NCBI GenBank assembly: GCA_910586655.1 | Contig: CAJUIR010000009.1 | Coordinates: forward strand, 1-46,247 | DNA: 46,247 bases | From: an uncultured Christensenellaceae bacterium | GTDB taxonomy: Bacteria; Bacillota; Clostridia; Christensenellales; Borkfalkiaceae | Direction: 5' to 3' | The notes under the pieces: model-generated | Seen by the model: the letters and a program-made list of their open reading frames with translations, nothing else | Told to the model about the DNA's origin: nothing | Databases searched by the model: none | Shown: piece by piece, positions 9,163 through 17,717 of the stretch | How positions within the stretch are numbered: the first letter of the stretch is position 1 | Layout: each line of letters begins with the position of its first letter | Program-made: the position numbers and the translations under genes

Positions 9163-10920
9163 ATGCTAGAAGTTAAAGATGGAAAAAATAGAATGGTATT
9201 GCTTCTGCGTAATTCAACCAAAAAGCAAGCTGAAAAGAAGATAAACGATTTGGGTAAGGTTGAATACGATATTCCGCTTCAAAGGGATATTCTTACCCCT
9301 TGGGCTGAAAGGCAGGGTTATGTAATAATAAAGGAATTTGTGGAAGGCGGTATTTCCGGCTTTAAAGTTTCTGCGGAAAAAAGAGATGCGCTTGTTGAGA
9401 TAAAAGCAATGGCAAATCGCGGCGAGTTTGATGTATTGGGTATTTATATGTCTGACCGTTTGGGAAGAATTGCCGACGAAACTCCACTTATTGTTTCGTA
9501 CCTTAATGCTCGCGGAATAAAAGTGTTGTCATATAATGACGGGGAGATATCTTCAAAAACACACGATGAAAAACTGATGACTTACATACGCTATTGGCAG
9601 GCAGAAGGCGAAAGCATAAAAACATCGAAACGAATTAAAGATGCACACGAGATGGCTGTTGAGCAAGGTAAGTGGAGAGGCGGTAATCCGCCTTATGGAT
9701 ATAGGACAGTTAGTAAAGGTACGCTTAACGGAAAAGGCCGACCCATATTTGATGTCGAAATTGATCCACAAGCGGCAGAAGTTGTAAAAACAATTTTCAG
9801 ATTGTATAAAGAGCATTATGCGTTTAAGGGAATAGCAAAATATCTTAACGATAATAATATTTTAACTTCAGCAGGTGGATTGTGGTCTTGGAACCAAATT
9901 CAGGATATACTCCATAACAAGTTGTACATAGGTATATATGAGTTAGGAAAAAAGAATAATGAAATAAGAGCTGTATCTCCCGTAATGGAACATTTAGTAA
10001 TTATTTCGGAAAATGATTTTAATGAGGTGCAAGAGTTAATTAAAAGAAATACTAAAATACCAAATAGTAAAAGACCTACGATTCGTGGTTCAAGAATTTT
10101 AACAGGATTATTGGAGTGTGAATGTGGGAAAAAGTTTACCAGTCAAACAAACAGAGCAGTACGCAAAAAAGCAGACGGAACAGAAAGTTTATACGAAAGA
10201 ACAATTTATCGTTGTAGTTCCTATCGTACTCCTAAAATCGGTCAATGTGATAAATTGCCAATAAAAGCCGATGATTTAGATGAGGCTGTTATTCATGATG
10301 TCAAAAATTTTATGTTAAAAACTGACTTTGATAAGCTTTTACAATCAAATGATGATAGTTTAAAAGAAAAGGAAGCCCTTATGTGCTTACAAGTTAAACA
10401 ACTTGAGCGAGATAAGATTCAATTAGAGAAAGAGTTGAAAAAATTATCAGAAGAAGTATGCAAAGTTATTATGGGTGAAAGTCAATGGTCACAAACAATG
10501 CTTTCTAATTTGATTAGTTCTAAAGAGAAAGAATTGTCTGAAATCTCTAAAAAACAAGGTGCAATTGAAGATAGGTTAAAAGACTTATCGGCGTATTTAG
10601 CTGAGCGCAAAACATTGTATGCTGATTTAGATAATTGGGTTGAACGTTTTAATATTCAAGAAAATGCAGAAAAGAAGACAATGCTTATTAACGTAATTGA
10701 TAAAATTACAATTTATGATGATAAAGCTACTGTAAAATATAAATTTAAGTGTGATTACTTGCCGGGAGGCTCAAAATATGATAAAAGTAATGATATAGGT
10801 TTTGAATCTGTATTGGAGGGCGGAGTATTATGTCCTGCTCGTGTACAGAGTACATACCAGCCGAACAGGGGACTATTCTTTTCATTGGTTCGACGACGGA
10901 AAATCCGTATGCGTCAATGA
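9163..10920 (+). CDS. Large serine recombinase (integrase) of the element
   Basis: This is a 585-aa site-specific recombinase. The N-terminal resolvase domain has the nucleophile region LLRNSTKKQ (Ser about residue 18) and the DRLGRIADE and GGISGFK motifs. The recombinase domain follows (GGNPPYGYRTV, GIAKYLNDNNI, WNQIQDILHNKLYIG), then a zinc ribbon with CECGKKF and a later C-x11-C pair, and a coiled coil at about 400-490. AGAGGAGG precedes the ATG at 9163. It should catalyse integration and excision by double-strand exchange. The last 20 or so codons run across the junction into rarA DNA in another frame, so the C-terminus depends on the insertion site. Confidence 0.9.
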   Translation: MLEVKDGKNRMVLLLRNSTKKQAEKKINDLGKVEYDIPLQRDILTPWAERQGYVIIKEFVEGGISGFKVSAEKRDALVEIKAMANRGEFDVLGIYMSDRLGRIADETPLIVSYLNARGIKVLSYNDGEISSKTHDEKLMTYIRYWQAEGESIKTSKRIKDAHEMAVEQGKWRGGNPPYGYRTVSKGTLNGKGRPIFDVEIDPQAAEVVKTIFRLYKEHYAFKGIAKYLNDNNILTSAGGLWSWNQIQDILHNKLYIGIYELGKKNNEIRAVSPVMEHLVIISENDFNEVQELIKRNTKIPNSKRPTIRGSRILTGLLECECGKKFTSQTNRAVRKKADGTESLYERTIYRCSSYRTPKIGQCDKLPIKADDLDEAVIHDVKNFMLKTDFDKLLQSNDDSLKEKEALMCLQVKQLERDKIQLEKELKKLSEEVCKVIMGESQWSQTMLSNLISSKEKELSEISKKQGAIEDRLKDLSAYLAERKTLYADLDNWVERFNIQENAEKKTMLINVIDKITIYDDKATVKYKFKCDYLPGGSKYDKSNDIGFESVLEGGVLCPARVQSTYQPNRGLFFSLVRRRKIRMRQ

Positions 10921-11786
10921 CGCCCGCAATCGTGTCGCGTTGCCGCGTATTCGAGTTTTTGCCGCTTAATACGTCGGAAATCGAAGGCGCGCTCGAACGT
11001 GCGCTGAAAGATAAACGCAAGGGGCTGGGAAATTATGACGCGTCGGTAGACGGCGACGCGTTGCGTCATATTGCGGTGACGGCGAGCGGAGATTTACGCA
11101 CTGCATACAATGCTTTGGAACTTGCGGTATTGACGACGACGCCCGACGCGGACGGAAAGATCCATGTGACGCTTGCGGATGCGGAACAGTCGATTCAGAG
11201 GAAAGCGCTTTCGTATAATCAAGACTTATATTACGATATTCTCTCTGCGTTTTGTAAATCTTTGCGGGGGAGCGATCCCGACGCCGCGCTCTATTACGCC
11301 ATGCGGCTGATCGAGGGCGGATGCGATCCGCTTTTGATTTTCCGCCGTCTGATCGCGCATTCTGCAGAGGACGTGGGGATGGCTGATCCGAATGCGCTGG
11401 TAGTGGCGGTATCTGCGCTCACAGCCTATCAGAATATGGGAAGCCCCGAAGGGCTGCTGCCCCTTACCGAGGCGATCATCTACGTTTGCGAGGCGGAAAA
11501 GAGCAACGCCGTTGTGAATGCTTTGGACGCGTCGAGAAAGGATGCGAAAGAGAGCAAAGACGACGACGTTCCCAAATATTTACGGGATAATTCGTTCGCC
11601 AGCAGAGAAATGAAATCGGAGAGCGGGAAATACCTCTATCCGCATAATTACGGCGGATGGGTGGAGCAGCAGTATCTGCCCGAAAGTTTGAAAGGGAAGG
11701 TTTATTATCATCCTTCCGACCGTGGATTTGAACACGAGGTGCAAGAAATCAGAAAGCGCAAGCGCGGCGAAAAAACGGATCATTGA
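10830..11786 (+). pseudogene. rarA: 3' part of rarA (mgsA), replication-associated recombination ATPase, disrupted by the element
   Basis: About 308 residues of RarA/MgsA are present from EQGTILFIGSTTENPY (near 10,863) to the stop. They include the sensor/arginine-finger region (SRCRVFEF), the central helical part, and the conserved C-terminal tetramerisation domain (YLRDNSF, YLYPHNYGGWVEQQYLPE). A full RarA is about 430 aa. The missing N-terminal third holds Walker A and B, so this fragment cannot be an ATPase. The first codons from the ATG at 10830 come from the mobile element. The break falls where RarA normally reads LLPxVExGT, just after Walker B. A truncated product could still be translated. 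The 5' part should lie at the other end of the element. Confidence 0.9.
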
Positions 11787-11800
11787 TTGAAAATCATCAT

Positions 11801-11843
11801 AAAAGGCAGTTCCCGCATCTAACCGATGCGGGAACTGCCTTTT
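11801..11843. terminator. Bidirectional terminator between rarA and the convergent secreted-protein gene
   Basis: A perfect 19-bp stem, AAAAGGCAGTTCCCGCATC with its complement, encloses a five-base loop with A- and T-runs on both sides. It serves both converging genes. Confidence 0.9.
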
Positions 11844-11874
11844 ACCGTGTTCCGATTGCATATTTTATATTGAT

Positions 11875-14553
11875 TTATTCTTTGTTCGCGGATGACTTTT
11901 CTGTTCTTTCTTTTTTCTTCGGTTGATCCTTCGGGGTTCGCGGCAACAAAAAGAGATATGCGCCGATAATGAGAAGCACTAATACCGAAAGAATAACGAT
12001 GAGTGCAATACGCAAACTGTCGGATTTCTGCCAATCGATTTGACTTTCTTTGACGGAAGTCGCAACGTAACTTTTTCCGTCTTTCTCAACGGTAACGGTA
12101 TAAGTCCCGTCTTCATTTTTCACTGCCTTTGCCTCGGTGCGTTCTTTCACGATCAGTTGTTCGCCGTCTTCCGAAAGAAATACAATTCCTTCTTCGTTGG
12201 CTTTAATATAAACGGAAAGATATTCTTCGGTTTCTTCGGGCAGGGGAGAGACCGAAGTCAGGAACGATTTGGGGACGTAACCCGTCATTACAGCGATTGC
12301 GCGCGCGCCGTCTTCCTTTGTTTCTGTCTGATATTCTATCAGCGCGTATTCGCGGTCGGGCGCGGTGAGATAGCCGAGTACGGCAACCGACGCGCCGCGC
12401 AGGAGTTGTACGTCTTGAAGCGCGGTTTCGAGACTGGGCGCGAAATAAGAAAATACGTTGCTCGAAAGATATGCGCCGTGATCGGTCTGTTCGTAATAAT
12501 CTTCCGTGTCGACAAGGAAGGACGGATCTTTATGAATGATATAAGCATCGCCCATTTCTTCATCGGGGAGGATGATGACAAAATAGTTTTCCGTTTGCGA
12601 TAAGAGCAGCCCGCGGCGGCTTTCGGTAAGACGGCAGTAATCTTTATACGGGAAGTATTCCGATTCGTCCGTTCTGAGTTTTGCCAAATCGATACATACG
12701 GCGACCGTCTTTTCGGGAACGTCGACAAACAATTCCTCCACACCGTGCACCGTGAACGAATCGGTCTTTGCATTGTTTGCCAAAATTCGGTTCAAGGTGG
12801 GAACGGAAAGCGTTTCCTCTTTGCTTTTGATTACGTAATTGCCGAAATTAAAATAAATTTCGGTGTCTTCGAATCCCATCGCGAAAGAAACGGGCGTTTG
12901 CGCCGCGCCGTCCGCACGGTATACAAAGTCGCTTCCGTCGACGTTTGTAAACAGATCGCTGTTTTTATAGACGCTTCCGCCGGACAGGTAATAAAGATTG
13001 CCTTCGAAATCGGCGCGCAGCGAAGTGTGGTTCTGAGGGAGGGTGATAGCGAGTTTTTCACCGTCCCCGCCGTTTCTGATAAAGTTTTGCTCGGTAAAAC
13101 GGTATACTGCGCCGTCCGTATACGAAACGTACAGATTTCCGTAGAGATCGGCAGTCATGCGCTGCGGCGTGCCGTTATATGCATGAACAGCGGTCGTATC
13201 GTTTCCGACTGCGCCGTAAACGGAATTGCTCGTCACAAAATAAGCGTTGCCGAACACGCAGGCAAGTCCTCTGATCTGCGCCTGTCTTACGCAGCCGAGC
13301 GTAAAATTTTTCTCTCCGTAGCGGCAGGTATACACGCCGAAATCGGTAGAGGATACGGCGATCAAGTCGCCGTCCGTCGCAACAAGTTCGGGAATAAAAT
13401 CGCATGCGATAACAGTATATTCGTTGGAGCGGAAATTGTATACGCTGACGCGCTGTGCCGCTGCATCGGCAGTGACGAGAATGTCGCCTGCGCGTACGGT
13501 ATCGGTCGCTTCGGAAAGACGGTTCACGGAAGGGGAGGACGCGGCGATTTCATATCCCGTCGTTTTCAATGCGCCGCCTTTTACGTCAAATTCCAGAACG
13601 GAATCGTTGCGGATCGCATACAGGCGGTTTCCGTACGTTGTCATCGCGGAATAACCCTCTTCCTCAATCAGCACGGCGCTCGAAGAAGCGGCAAAATCGT
13701 AGCAGTAAACGCCGCTTGCCAGAGATTGTTCTTCCCCGTCGTTATTGACCGAATAGTAGAGGGAAGTTCCGATCGCGCACGCCGATTTCAGTCCCGTCAC
13801 GCTGACGTTCTGAAAGAGGTTTACGGTATCGGAAAGGGCATAACGGTCGAGTTCCGAGTGATATTCGTAAACGGAAACCATTCTTCCCACCACGCTGTAA
13901 AGTTTTCCGTTCGAAAAAGTCATCTGCGGCGTCGTTCGGAAATCGTTATGGTCGACCGTGCGGTAATTCTGCAAATCGTTCAGATCGCGCATGGTGTAGT
14001 TGGTTCCCAGATCGGAGCCTACGGCGGCGAACAGGATGTCTCCTGCAATGTAAAATGTAGAGGCGTTGATTTGTTTGTTTTCTGCCGTTAAATCGGCTTC
14101 TTTGACGTTCAGTTCGAAGAAATAGGCTTCGTTATCGGAAAAGAACAGGCGGTTTTCGTCCGTGATCTGAATTTTGGAAACCTGACGTTCATGTTCGAAA
14201 TAGCGGTACGAAATCGTATCGCCCGTACGGTTACAAAGATAAATGCGGTTTTCCTGTGCTACCGCGATATATTCTGCGCCGAACGCTACGTCCGTAGGAT
14301 CGTTCAACGGCAGGTATTGTTCGTAAGACCCGGGTAAGAAAAGTTTTGAATTTTCGGTTGTCAGGGTGATCGGGCCTTGCGTTACGTCCTCATCCGGTAC
14401 GGAGGGATTGGTCGAATCCGGTTCGGTCGATTCGGTCTGCTCGGTTGATTCCGCATAGACGTACCGAGGCGAAACGTCGTATATGACGCCGCCGATCAGA
14501 CTTGTCACCATCAGCGCGGAAAGACCTATTCCCACTATCTTTCGTTTTTCCAT
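11875..14553 (-). CDS. Secreted, C-terminally membrane-anchored propeller/SH3-like protein
   Basis: This 892-aa protein starts at an ATG at 14553; the upstream in-frame extension has no translation signal. It has a signal peptide at about 1-34 (VYAE) and a Ser/Thr/Glu/Pro linker. A long beta-propeller-like region has repeated N(R/S)(I/V/L)Y.C and G.LY/VS units at about 60-560. An SH3-like segment lies near 700-780 (VAVLGYLTAPDREYALIEY, GYVPKSFL). A TM helix at about 846-870 is followed by a Lys-rich tail. No catalytic motif is seen, so a sensing, adhesive or wall-binding role is only inference. It resembles in layout the smaller protein at 15276-15968. Its promoter abuts the ATG. Confidence 0.8.
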   Translation of the reverse strand: MEKRKIVGIGLSALMVTSLIGGVIYDVSPRYVYAESTEQTESTEPDSTNPSVPDEDVTQGPITLTTENSKLFLPGSYEQYLPLNDPTDVAFGAEYIAVAQENRIYLCNRTGDTISYRYFEHERQVSKIQITDENRLFFSDNEAYFFELNVKEADLTAENKQINASTFYIAGDILFAAVGSDLGTNYTMRDLNDLQNYRTVDHNDFRTTPQMTFSNGKLYSVVGRMVSVYEYHSELDRYALSDTVNLFQNVSVTGLKSACAIGTSLYYSVNNDGEEQSLASGVYCYDFAASSSAVLIEEEGYSAMTTYGNRLYAIRNDSVLEFDVKGGALKTTGYEIAASSPSVNRLSEATDTVRAGDILVTADAAAQRVSVYNFRSNEYTVIACDFIPELVATDGDLIAVSSTDFGVYTCRYGEKNFTLGCVRQAQIRGLACVFGNAYFVTSNSVYGAVGNDTTAVHAYNGTPQRMTADLYGNLYVSYTDGAVYRFTEQNFIRNGGDGEKLAITLPQNHTSLRADFEGNLYYLSGGSVYKNSDLFTNVDGSDFVYRADGAAQTPVSFAMGFEDTEIYFNFGNYVIKSKEETLSVPTLNRILANNAKTDSFTVHGVEELFVDVPEKTVAVCIDLAKLRTDESEYFPYKDYCRLTESRRGLLLSQTENYFVIILPDEEMGDAYIIHKDPSFLVDTEDYYEQTDHGAYLSSNVFSYFAPSLETALQDVQLLRGASVAVLGYLTAPDREYALIEYQTETKEDGARAIAVMTGYVPKSFLTSVSPLPEETEEYLSVYIKANEEGIVFLSEDGEQLIVKERTEAKAVKNEDGTYTVTVEKDGKSYVATSVKESQIDWQKSDSLRIALIVILSVLVLLIIGAYLFLLPRTPKDQPKKKERTEKSSANKE

Positions 14554-14559
14554 AACCTT

Positions 14560-14588
14560 ATTATAACACGCACGCGCAAAAAAGACAA
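14560..14588 (-). promoter_or_regulatory. Promoter of the 892-aa secreted protein gene
   Basis: On the minus strand, -35 TTGTCT and -10 TATAAT are exactly 17 bases apart. The -10 ends only 6 bases before the ATG, which predicts a leaderless or nearly leaderless mRNA. Confidence 0.7.
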
Positions 14589-14685
14589 TTACTTGCGATA
14601 AGATTTTTAAGAAGCCCCTTTGAAAGAGGGGCTTCTTTCGGTACAAAAAAATTGTATGGAAAAATTTTCCAAAAATGTCGTCATA

Positions 14686-14714
14686 TTGGCTCGCATCTGT
14701 CAACTTTCTATGCT
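14686..14714 (+). promoter_or_regulatory. Putative promoter of the ArpU-like gene
   Basis: TTGGCT and TATGCT are 17 bases apart; each matches four of six consensus bases. A second -10-like box, TATGAT, overlaps at 14714-14719. Confidence 0.4.
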
Positions 14715-14772
14715 ATGATAAAAACACAAACAAATGTTCGCATTTTTGCGGCGTTTGCGAGAGGTTCGATTT

Positions 14773-15303
14773 ATGAATGTGATGTTTGTGAAAGTTTTAC
14801 TGTATGCGTATCCGAAACTGCGCGCGATCGCACGGTCGGTTTCGGCAGCCGTGGAGAATCAAGCAGTGCTGTCCTTCCGTTCCAAGGAGAGCGCTTTGGT
14901 TACTGCGGAAAAAATTGTGAAAGAGATGATGTTGCAGTGCAATCTCGAACACGTTGCGGAAGCACTGGATCGGGTGTTGGAAAGGCTGTCGGAAGAAGAA
15001 CTCTTTTTTCTCGAGTACAAGTATTTCCGAAGAAATTCGTTGTTGAAAGGAAAGTTTTCGGGATATGCGCCCAAGTGCTGCGAACGGAGTTATTACCGCA
15101 AACAAGGAGTGCTGCTGCAAAAAGTTCATTTTCTTTCGGCGGCGCAGGGATGGACGGAAGATCGGTTTTTCGAGGCATTCGGGGAGTTCTCTTATTTTAT
15201 GAAACTTTACCGCGCTCTGCAAAACGGAAAAGAACAGGCCATTTCCGTGCGCAGAAAGAAAAGCGGGATCGGATTTCAGAAATCTGCTTGTTCGTCCGAA
15301 TGA
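14773..15303 (+). CDS. ArpU-like phage late-gene regulator
   Basis: This 176-aa protein is helical. Its middle section (DRVLERLSEEELFFLEYKYFR, then CCERSYYRKQGVLLQKV) has the layout of ArpU/RinA-type regulators that switch on packaging genes: a sigma-region-4-like helix pair ending in a recognition helix with Ser-x-Arg-x-Tyr-Tyr-Arg. The family is normally found just upstream of terminase genes, as here. The ATG at 14773 was preferred over 14734 because GAGAGG precedes it. Its 3' end overlaps the convergent SH3-like gene by 28 bases. A transcription role for the head operon is inference. Confidence 0.6.
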   Translation: MNVMFVKVLLYAYPKLRAIARSVSAAVENQAVLSFRSKESALVTAEKIVKEMMLQCNLEHVAEALDRVLERLSEEELFFLEYKYFRRNSLLKGKFSGYAPKCCERSYYRKQGVLLQKVHFLSAAQGWTEDRFFEAFGEFSYFMKLYRALQNGKEQAISVRRKKSGIGFQKSACSSE

Positions 15304-15968
15304 ATGACGGAAGGTTTTTTTCCGCGGAGCACAAAAAACGCAACGGCGACCGTGGCGGCGCAAACGATGCAGATCACGGCAATTTCGACGCCTGAAAGTT
15401 TGCCGCTTTTGGAGGGTTGGCTGTTGTCGCTGTTATTATCCGAGGAGGAAGGGGGAAGGTAGTCGGTATTGTGTTCGTATATGATTTCCTGTGTTTTGGG
15501 AACGTAGTCGTACAAGCCGTCTGCACAGACGTAATAATAGGTTTCGGTCCCGTAAAGGAAGGAGCCGTAATACGAAACCGTTCGTTCGATACTGTCGAAA
15601 ATACCGTTGCCGACGGACGAACCGTTTTCCATCGAATAGGAAAGCGTGTAATCGTATAAAAGGAAAGGTCTTGCGGGGACGAAATCCACAAACAGTAAAT
15701 CGCTGCGTTTGCAGTAACCCGTCTTATTGAGATACTGCACCTGGCAGAAGGGGTCCGAATCGTTCAGGATTCGGACGTAGTAACTTTCGGGAAGAATGAA
15801 CAGTCCCTTGTTGTCGAGCGGTTCGGAATAGAACCACACGTCGCTTGTCGGAGCAACGGCGTATACTTCGCTCAACGTTTCTGCGCTCGCTGTTTTGACG
15901 GGAGCGGACGGAGTAAGAAAGCAACATGCGCAAATGGCAAAAATCAAAAAAGAAATAAAATGTTTCAT
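15276..15968 (-). CDS. Small secreted SH3-like protein with C-terminal TM
   Basis: This 230-aa protein has a signal peptide at about 1-30 (ISFLIFAICACCFL, cleavage near ASAE). An SH3b-like region follows (DVWFYSEPLDNKGLFILPESY, FCQVQYLNKTGYCKRSDL), then a second strand-rich unit, a Ser/Asn/Pro linker, a TM helix at about 190-212 and a short basic tail. I chose the Met at 15968 because it directly precedes the Lys-hydrophobic signal. It shares layout with the 892-aa protein upstream. It lies opposite to, and within, the phage-like block, between the regulator and the terminase. Function is unknown. Confidence 0.75.
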   Translation of the reverse strand: MKHFISFLIFAICACCFLTPSAPVKTASAETLSEVYAVAPTSDVWFYSEPLDNKGLFILPESYYVRILNDSDPFCQVQYLNKTGYCKRSDLLFVDFVPARPFLLYDYTLSYSMENGSSVGNGIFDSIERTVSYYGSFLYGTETYYYVCADGLYDYVPKTQEIIYEHNTDYLPPSSSDNNSDNSQPSKSGKLSGVEIAVICIVCAATVAVAFFVLRGKKPSVIHSDEQADF

Positions 15969-16021
15969 ACGCGCTATCATAGCGAAAAAATTACGGCGTG
16001 AAACTATAAATTTTATCGAAA

Positions 16022-17458
16022 ATGAACGAATTATTGCAAAAAATCAAGGCGATCGAACGGGAACAGAAATTTCGGGCGGAACACGATCATTTATCGAAAT
16101 ATAACGCGGGCAGGAAAAGACACAAAAAACAGATTGCATTTCATAAATGCAAAAAGCGCAACCGCTGGGTATTCGGCGGCAACCGTTCCGGAAAAACGGA
16201 GTGCGGCGCGGCAGAGGCTGTGTGGATGGCGCGCGGTACGCATCCGTACCGCAAGAATAAACCGAATATCTTCGGTTGGGTGGTGTCGCTCACGACGCAG
16301 GTACAGCGCGACGTCGCTCAGAAAAAGATCTTGCACTATCTGCGTCCCGACTGGATCGAGGACGTCGTAATGATCAGCGGACGGAAGGACAATCCTCAGA
16401 CGGGAGTCATCGATCAGATCATCGTTAAAAACGTGTTCGGGGGGACGTCCGTCATCGGATTCAAAAGTTGCGACCAGGGCAGAGAACGTTTTCAGGGCAG
16501 TTCGCTCGATTTCGTATGGTTCGACGAAGAACCGCCTCAGGACGTATACGAGGAGTGTCTGATGCGCGTCGTAGACCGCGGAGGGGATATTTTCGGCACG
16601 ATGACGCCGTTGAAAGGTCTTACGTTTGTTTACAACGAAATCTATCTCAATAAAAAAAACAATCCGCAAATCTGGTACGAGTTCATGGAGTGGGCGGATA
16701 ATCCGTATCTTCCCAAAAAAGAAATTACGCTGTTGGAGCGAACGATGGATGAAACGACGATGCAGTCGCGTCGGTACGGAAGATTCGCCGCGCGGGAAGG
16801 ACTCGTCTATCCCGAATTTGAGGAGAGCGTACACGTCATTCCGCCTTTTTCCGTTCCAAAAGACTGGCAGGATACGGTATCCATCGATCCGGGGCTGAAA
16901 AATCCGCTCTCGGCGCATTGGTATGCCGTGGATTACGACGGAAACGTTTACGTAGTCGCCGAACATTATGCCGCAGGATTGGACGTGGATTCTCATGCGA
17001 ACGCATTGCATGAGATCAGCCGCAAGATCGGTTGGAAGACGGACGGCAAAGGGCGCATTCACGCGCTGATCGACGCCGCTGCGACGCAACGGACGCTGGC
17101 AAGTATGAAGAGCGTTTCCGAACTCTTTTACGAACGAGGAATCCTCGTGAATCCGCGCGTGAACAAAGACGTATTCAGCGGCATTGCACAGGTGAAAGCC
17201 TATCTCAACCGCAAGAACGGTTTGCCGAATTTATACATCTTCAAAAACTGTACTCATATGATCCGAGAAATGAAAGGCTATTTTTGGAGAAACGGGGAAA
17301 GTCCCGAAAAGCATGACGACCACGCGATGGACGAACTGCGTTATTACTTAATGACCCGTCCCAAAAACGTACCGCCCCAACCGGAGGAGAGCGCGGTGAA
17401 ACGGGATAAAGAAAAACGGATCCGCGCGCTGCGGCAAAGGAGGTATCATGGAACATAA
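16022..17458 (+). CDS. terL: Phage terminase large subunit
   Basis: This 478-aa protein is the DNA-packaging motor. Walker A is GGNRSGKT at residues 52-59. Walker B is FVWFDEE with D168 and E169. The coupling motif is GTMTPLKG. The C-terminal RNase H-like nuclease has its first acidic residue in IDPGLK (D289) and the final pair DDHAMDEL (D432, D433). Length and motifs are complete, so both ATPase and nuclease could be active. It would cut and pump DNA into a procapsid through the portal encoded two genes on. No clear sigma-A promoter is seen in the 53 bases upstream. Its end overlaps the next gene by 11 bases. Confidence 0.92.
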   Translation: MNELLQKIKAIEREQKFRAEHDHLSKYNAGRKRHKKQIAFHKCKKRNRWVFGGNRSGKTECGAAEAVWMARGTHPYRKNKPNIFGWVVSLTTQVQRDVAQKKILHYLRPDWIEDVVMISGRKDNPQTGVIDQIIVKNVFGGTSVIGFKSCDQGRERFQGSSLDFVWFDEEPPQDVYEECLMRVVDRGGDIFGTMTPLKGLTFVYNEIYLNKKNNPQIWYEFMEWADNPYLPKKEITLLERTMDETTMQSRRYGRFAAREGLVYPEFEESVHVIPPFSVPKDWQDTVSIDPGLKNPLSAHWYAVDYDGNVYVVAEHYAAGLDVDSHANALHEISRKIGWKTDGKGRIHALIDAAATQRTLASMKSVSELFYERGILVNPRVNKDVFSGIAQVKAYLNRKNGLPNLYIFKNCTHMIREMKGYFWRNGESPEKHDDHAMDELRYYLMTRPKNVPPQPEESAVKRDKEKRIRALRQRRYHGT

Positions 17459-17717
17459 CATCATCGACGCCGTGCGCAAAGTGGCGTTGGGGTATTCGCT
17501 GGAAGAAGTGACAGAAGAGTACGGCGTGGAAAACGGAGAGTTGAAACTCGTGAAACGGCGCGAAACGAGAAAAGACGTTCCGCCCGATTTGAAGGCGGTC
17601 AAAATTCTCATCGGAGAAAAAGAGGACTATTCTTTGCTTTCCGACGAGGAGTTGGAAGCGGAAAAAAATCGACTGTTGATGCAGTTGCAGGAGGAAAAGA
17701 ATGAAGAAAAAAAGTAA
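17448..17717 (+). CDS. Small terminase-associated protein
   Basis: This 89-aa protein is translated from an ATG with AAAGGAGG just upstream, overlapping terL. The start IIDAVRKVALGYSLEEVTEEYGV and the later DVPPDLKAVKILIGEKE resemble the C-terminal part of small terminase subunits of Firmicutes phages, in which a K.A.GY.. motif is followed by .PPD..A...L. It lacks a clear DNA-binding HTH. It may be a reduced small terminase subunit or a partner of TerL. It overlaps the portal gene by 17 bases. Confidence 0.55.
   Translation: MEHNIIDAVRKVALGYSLEEVTEEYGVENGELKLVKRRETRKDVPPDLKAVKILIGEKEDYSLLSDEELEAEKNRLLMQLQEEKNEEKK

Larger units (their letters stand above)
1..10860. mobile_element. Right part of an AT-rich integrated element with a serine recombinase, inserted in rarA
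   Basis: The whole stretch is visibly AT-rich and uses AT-ending codons, unlike the balanced, CG-dinucleotide-rich DNA from about 10,860 onward. It ends with a large serine recombinase, the usual position next to an attachment site. Immediately after it the sequence changes to an in-frame 3' part of rarA that lacks its ATPase motifs. The element also carries a sigma-like protein and a Tn916-Orf8-like HTH protein, a pair typical of integrative conjugative or mobilisable elements. No conjugation genes are visible, but the left end is outside the window. The exact junction (about 10,840-10,862) is inferred from where RarA homology starts. Confidence 0.8.
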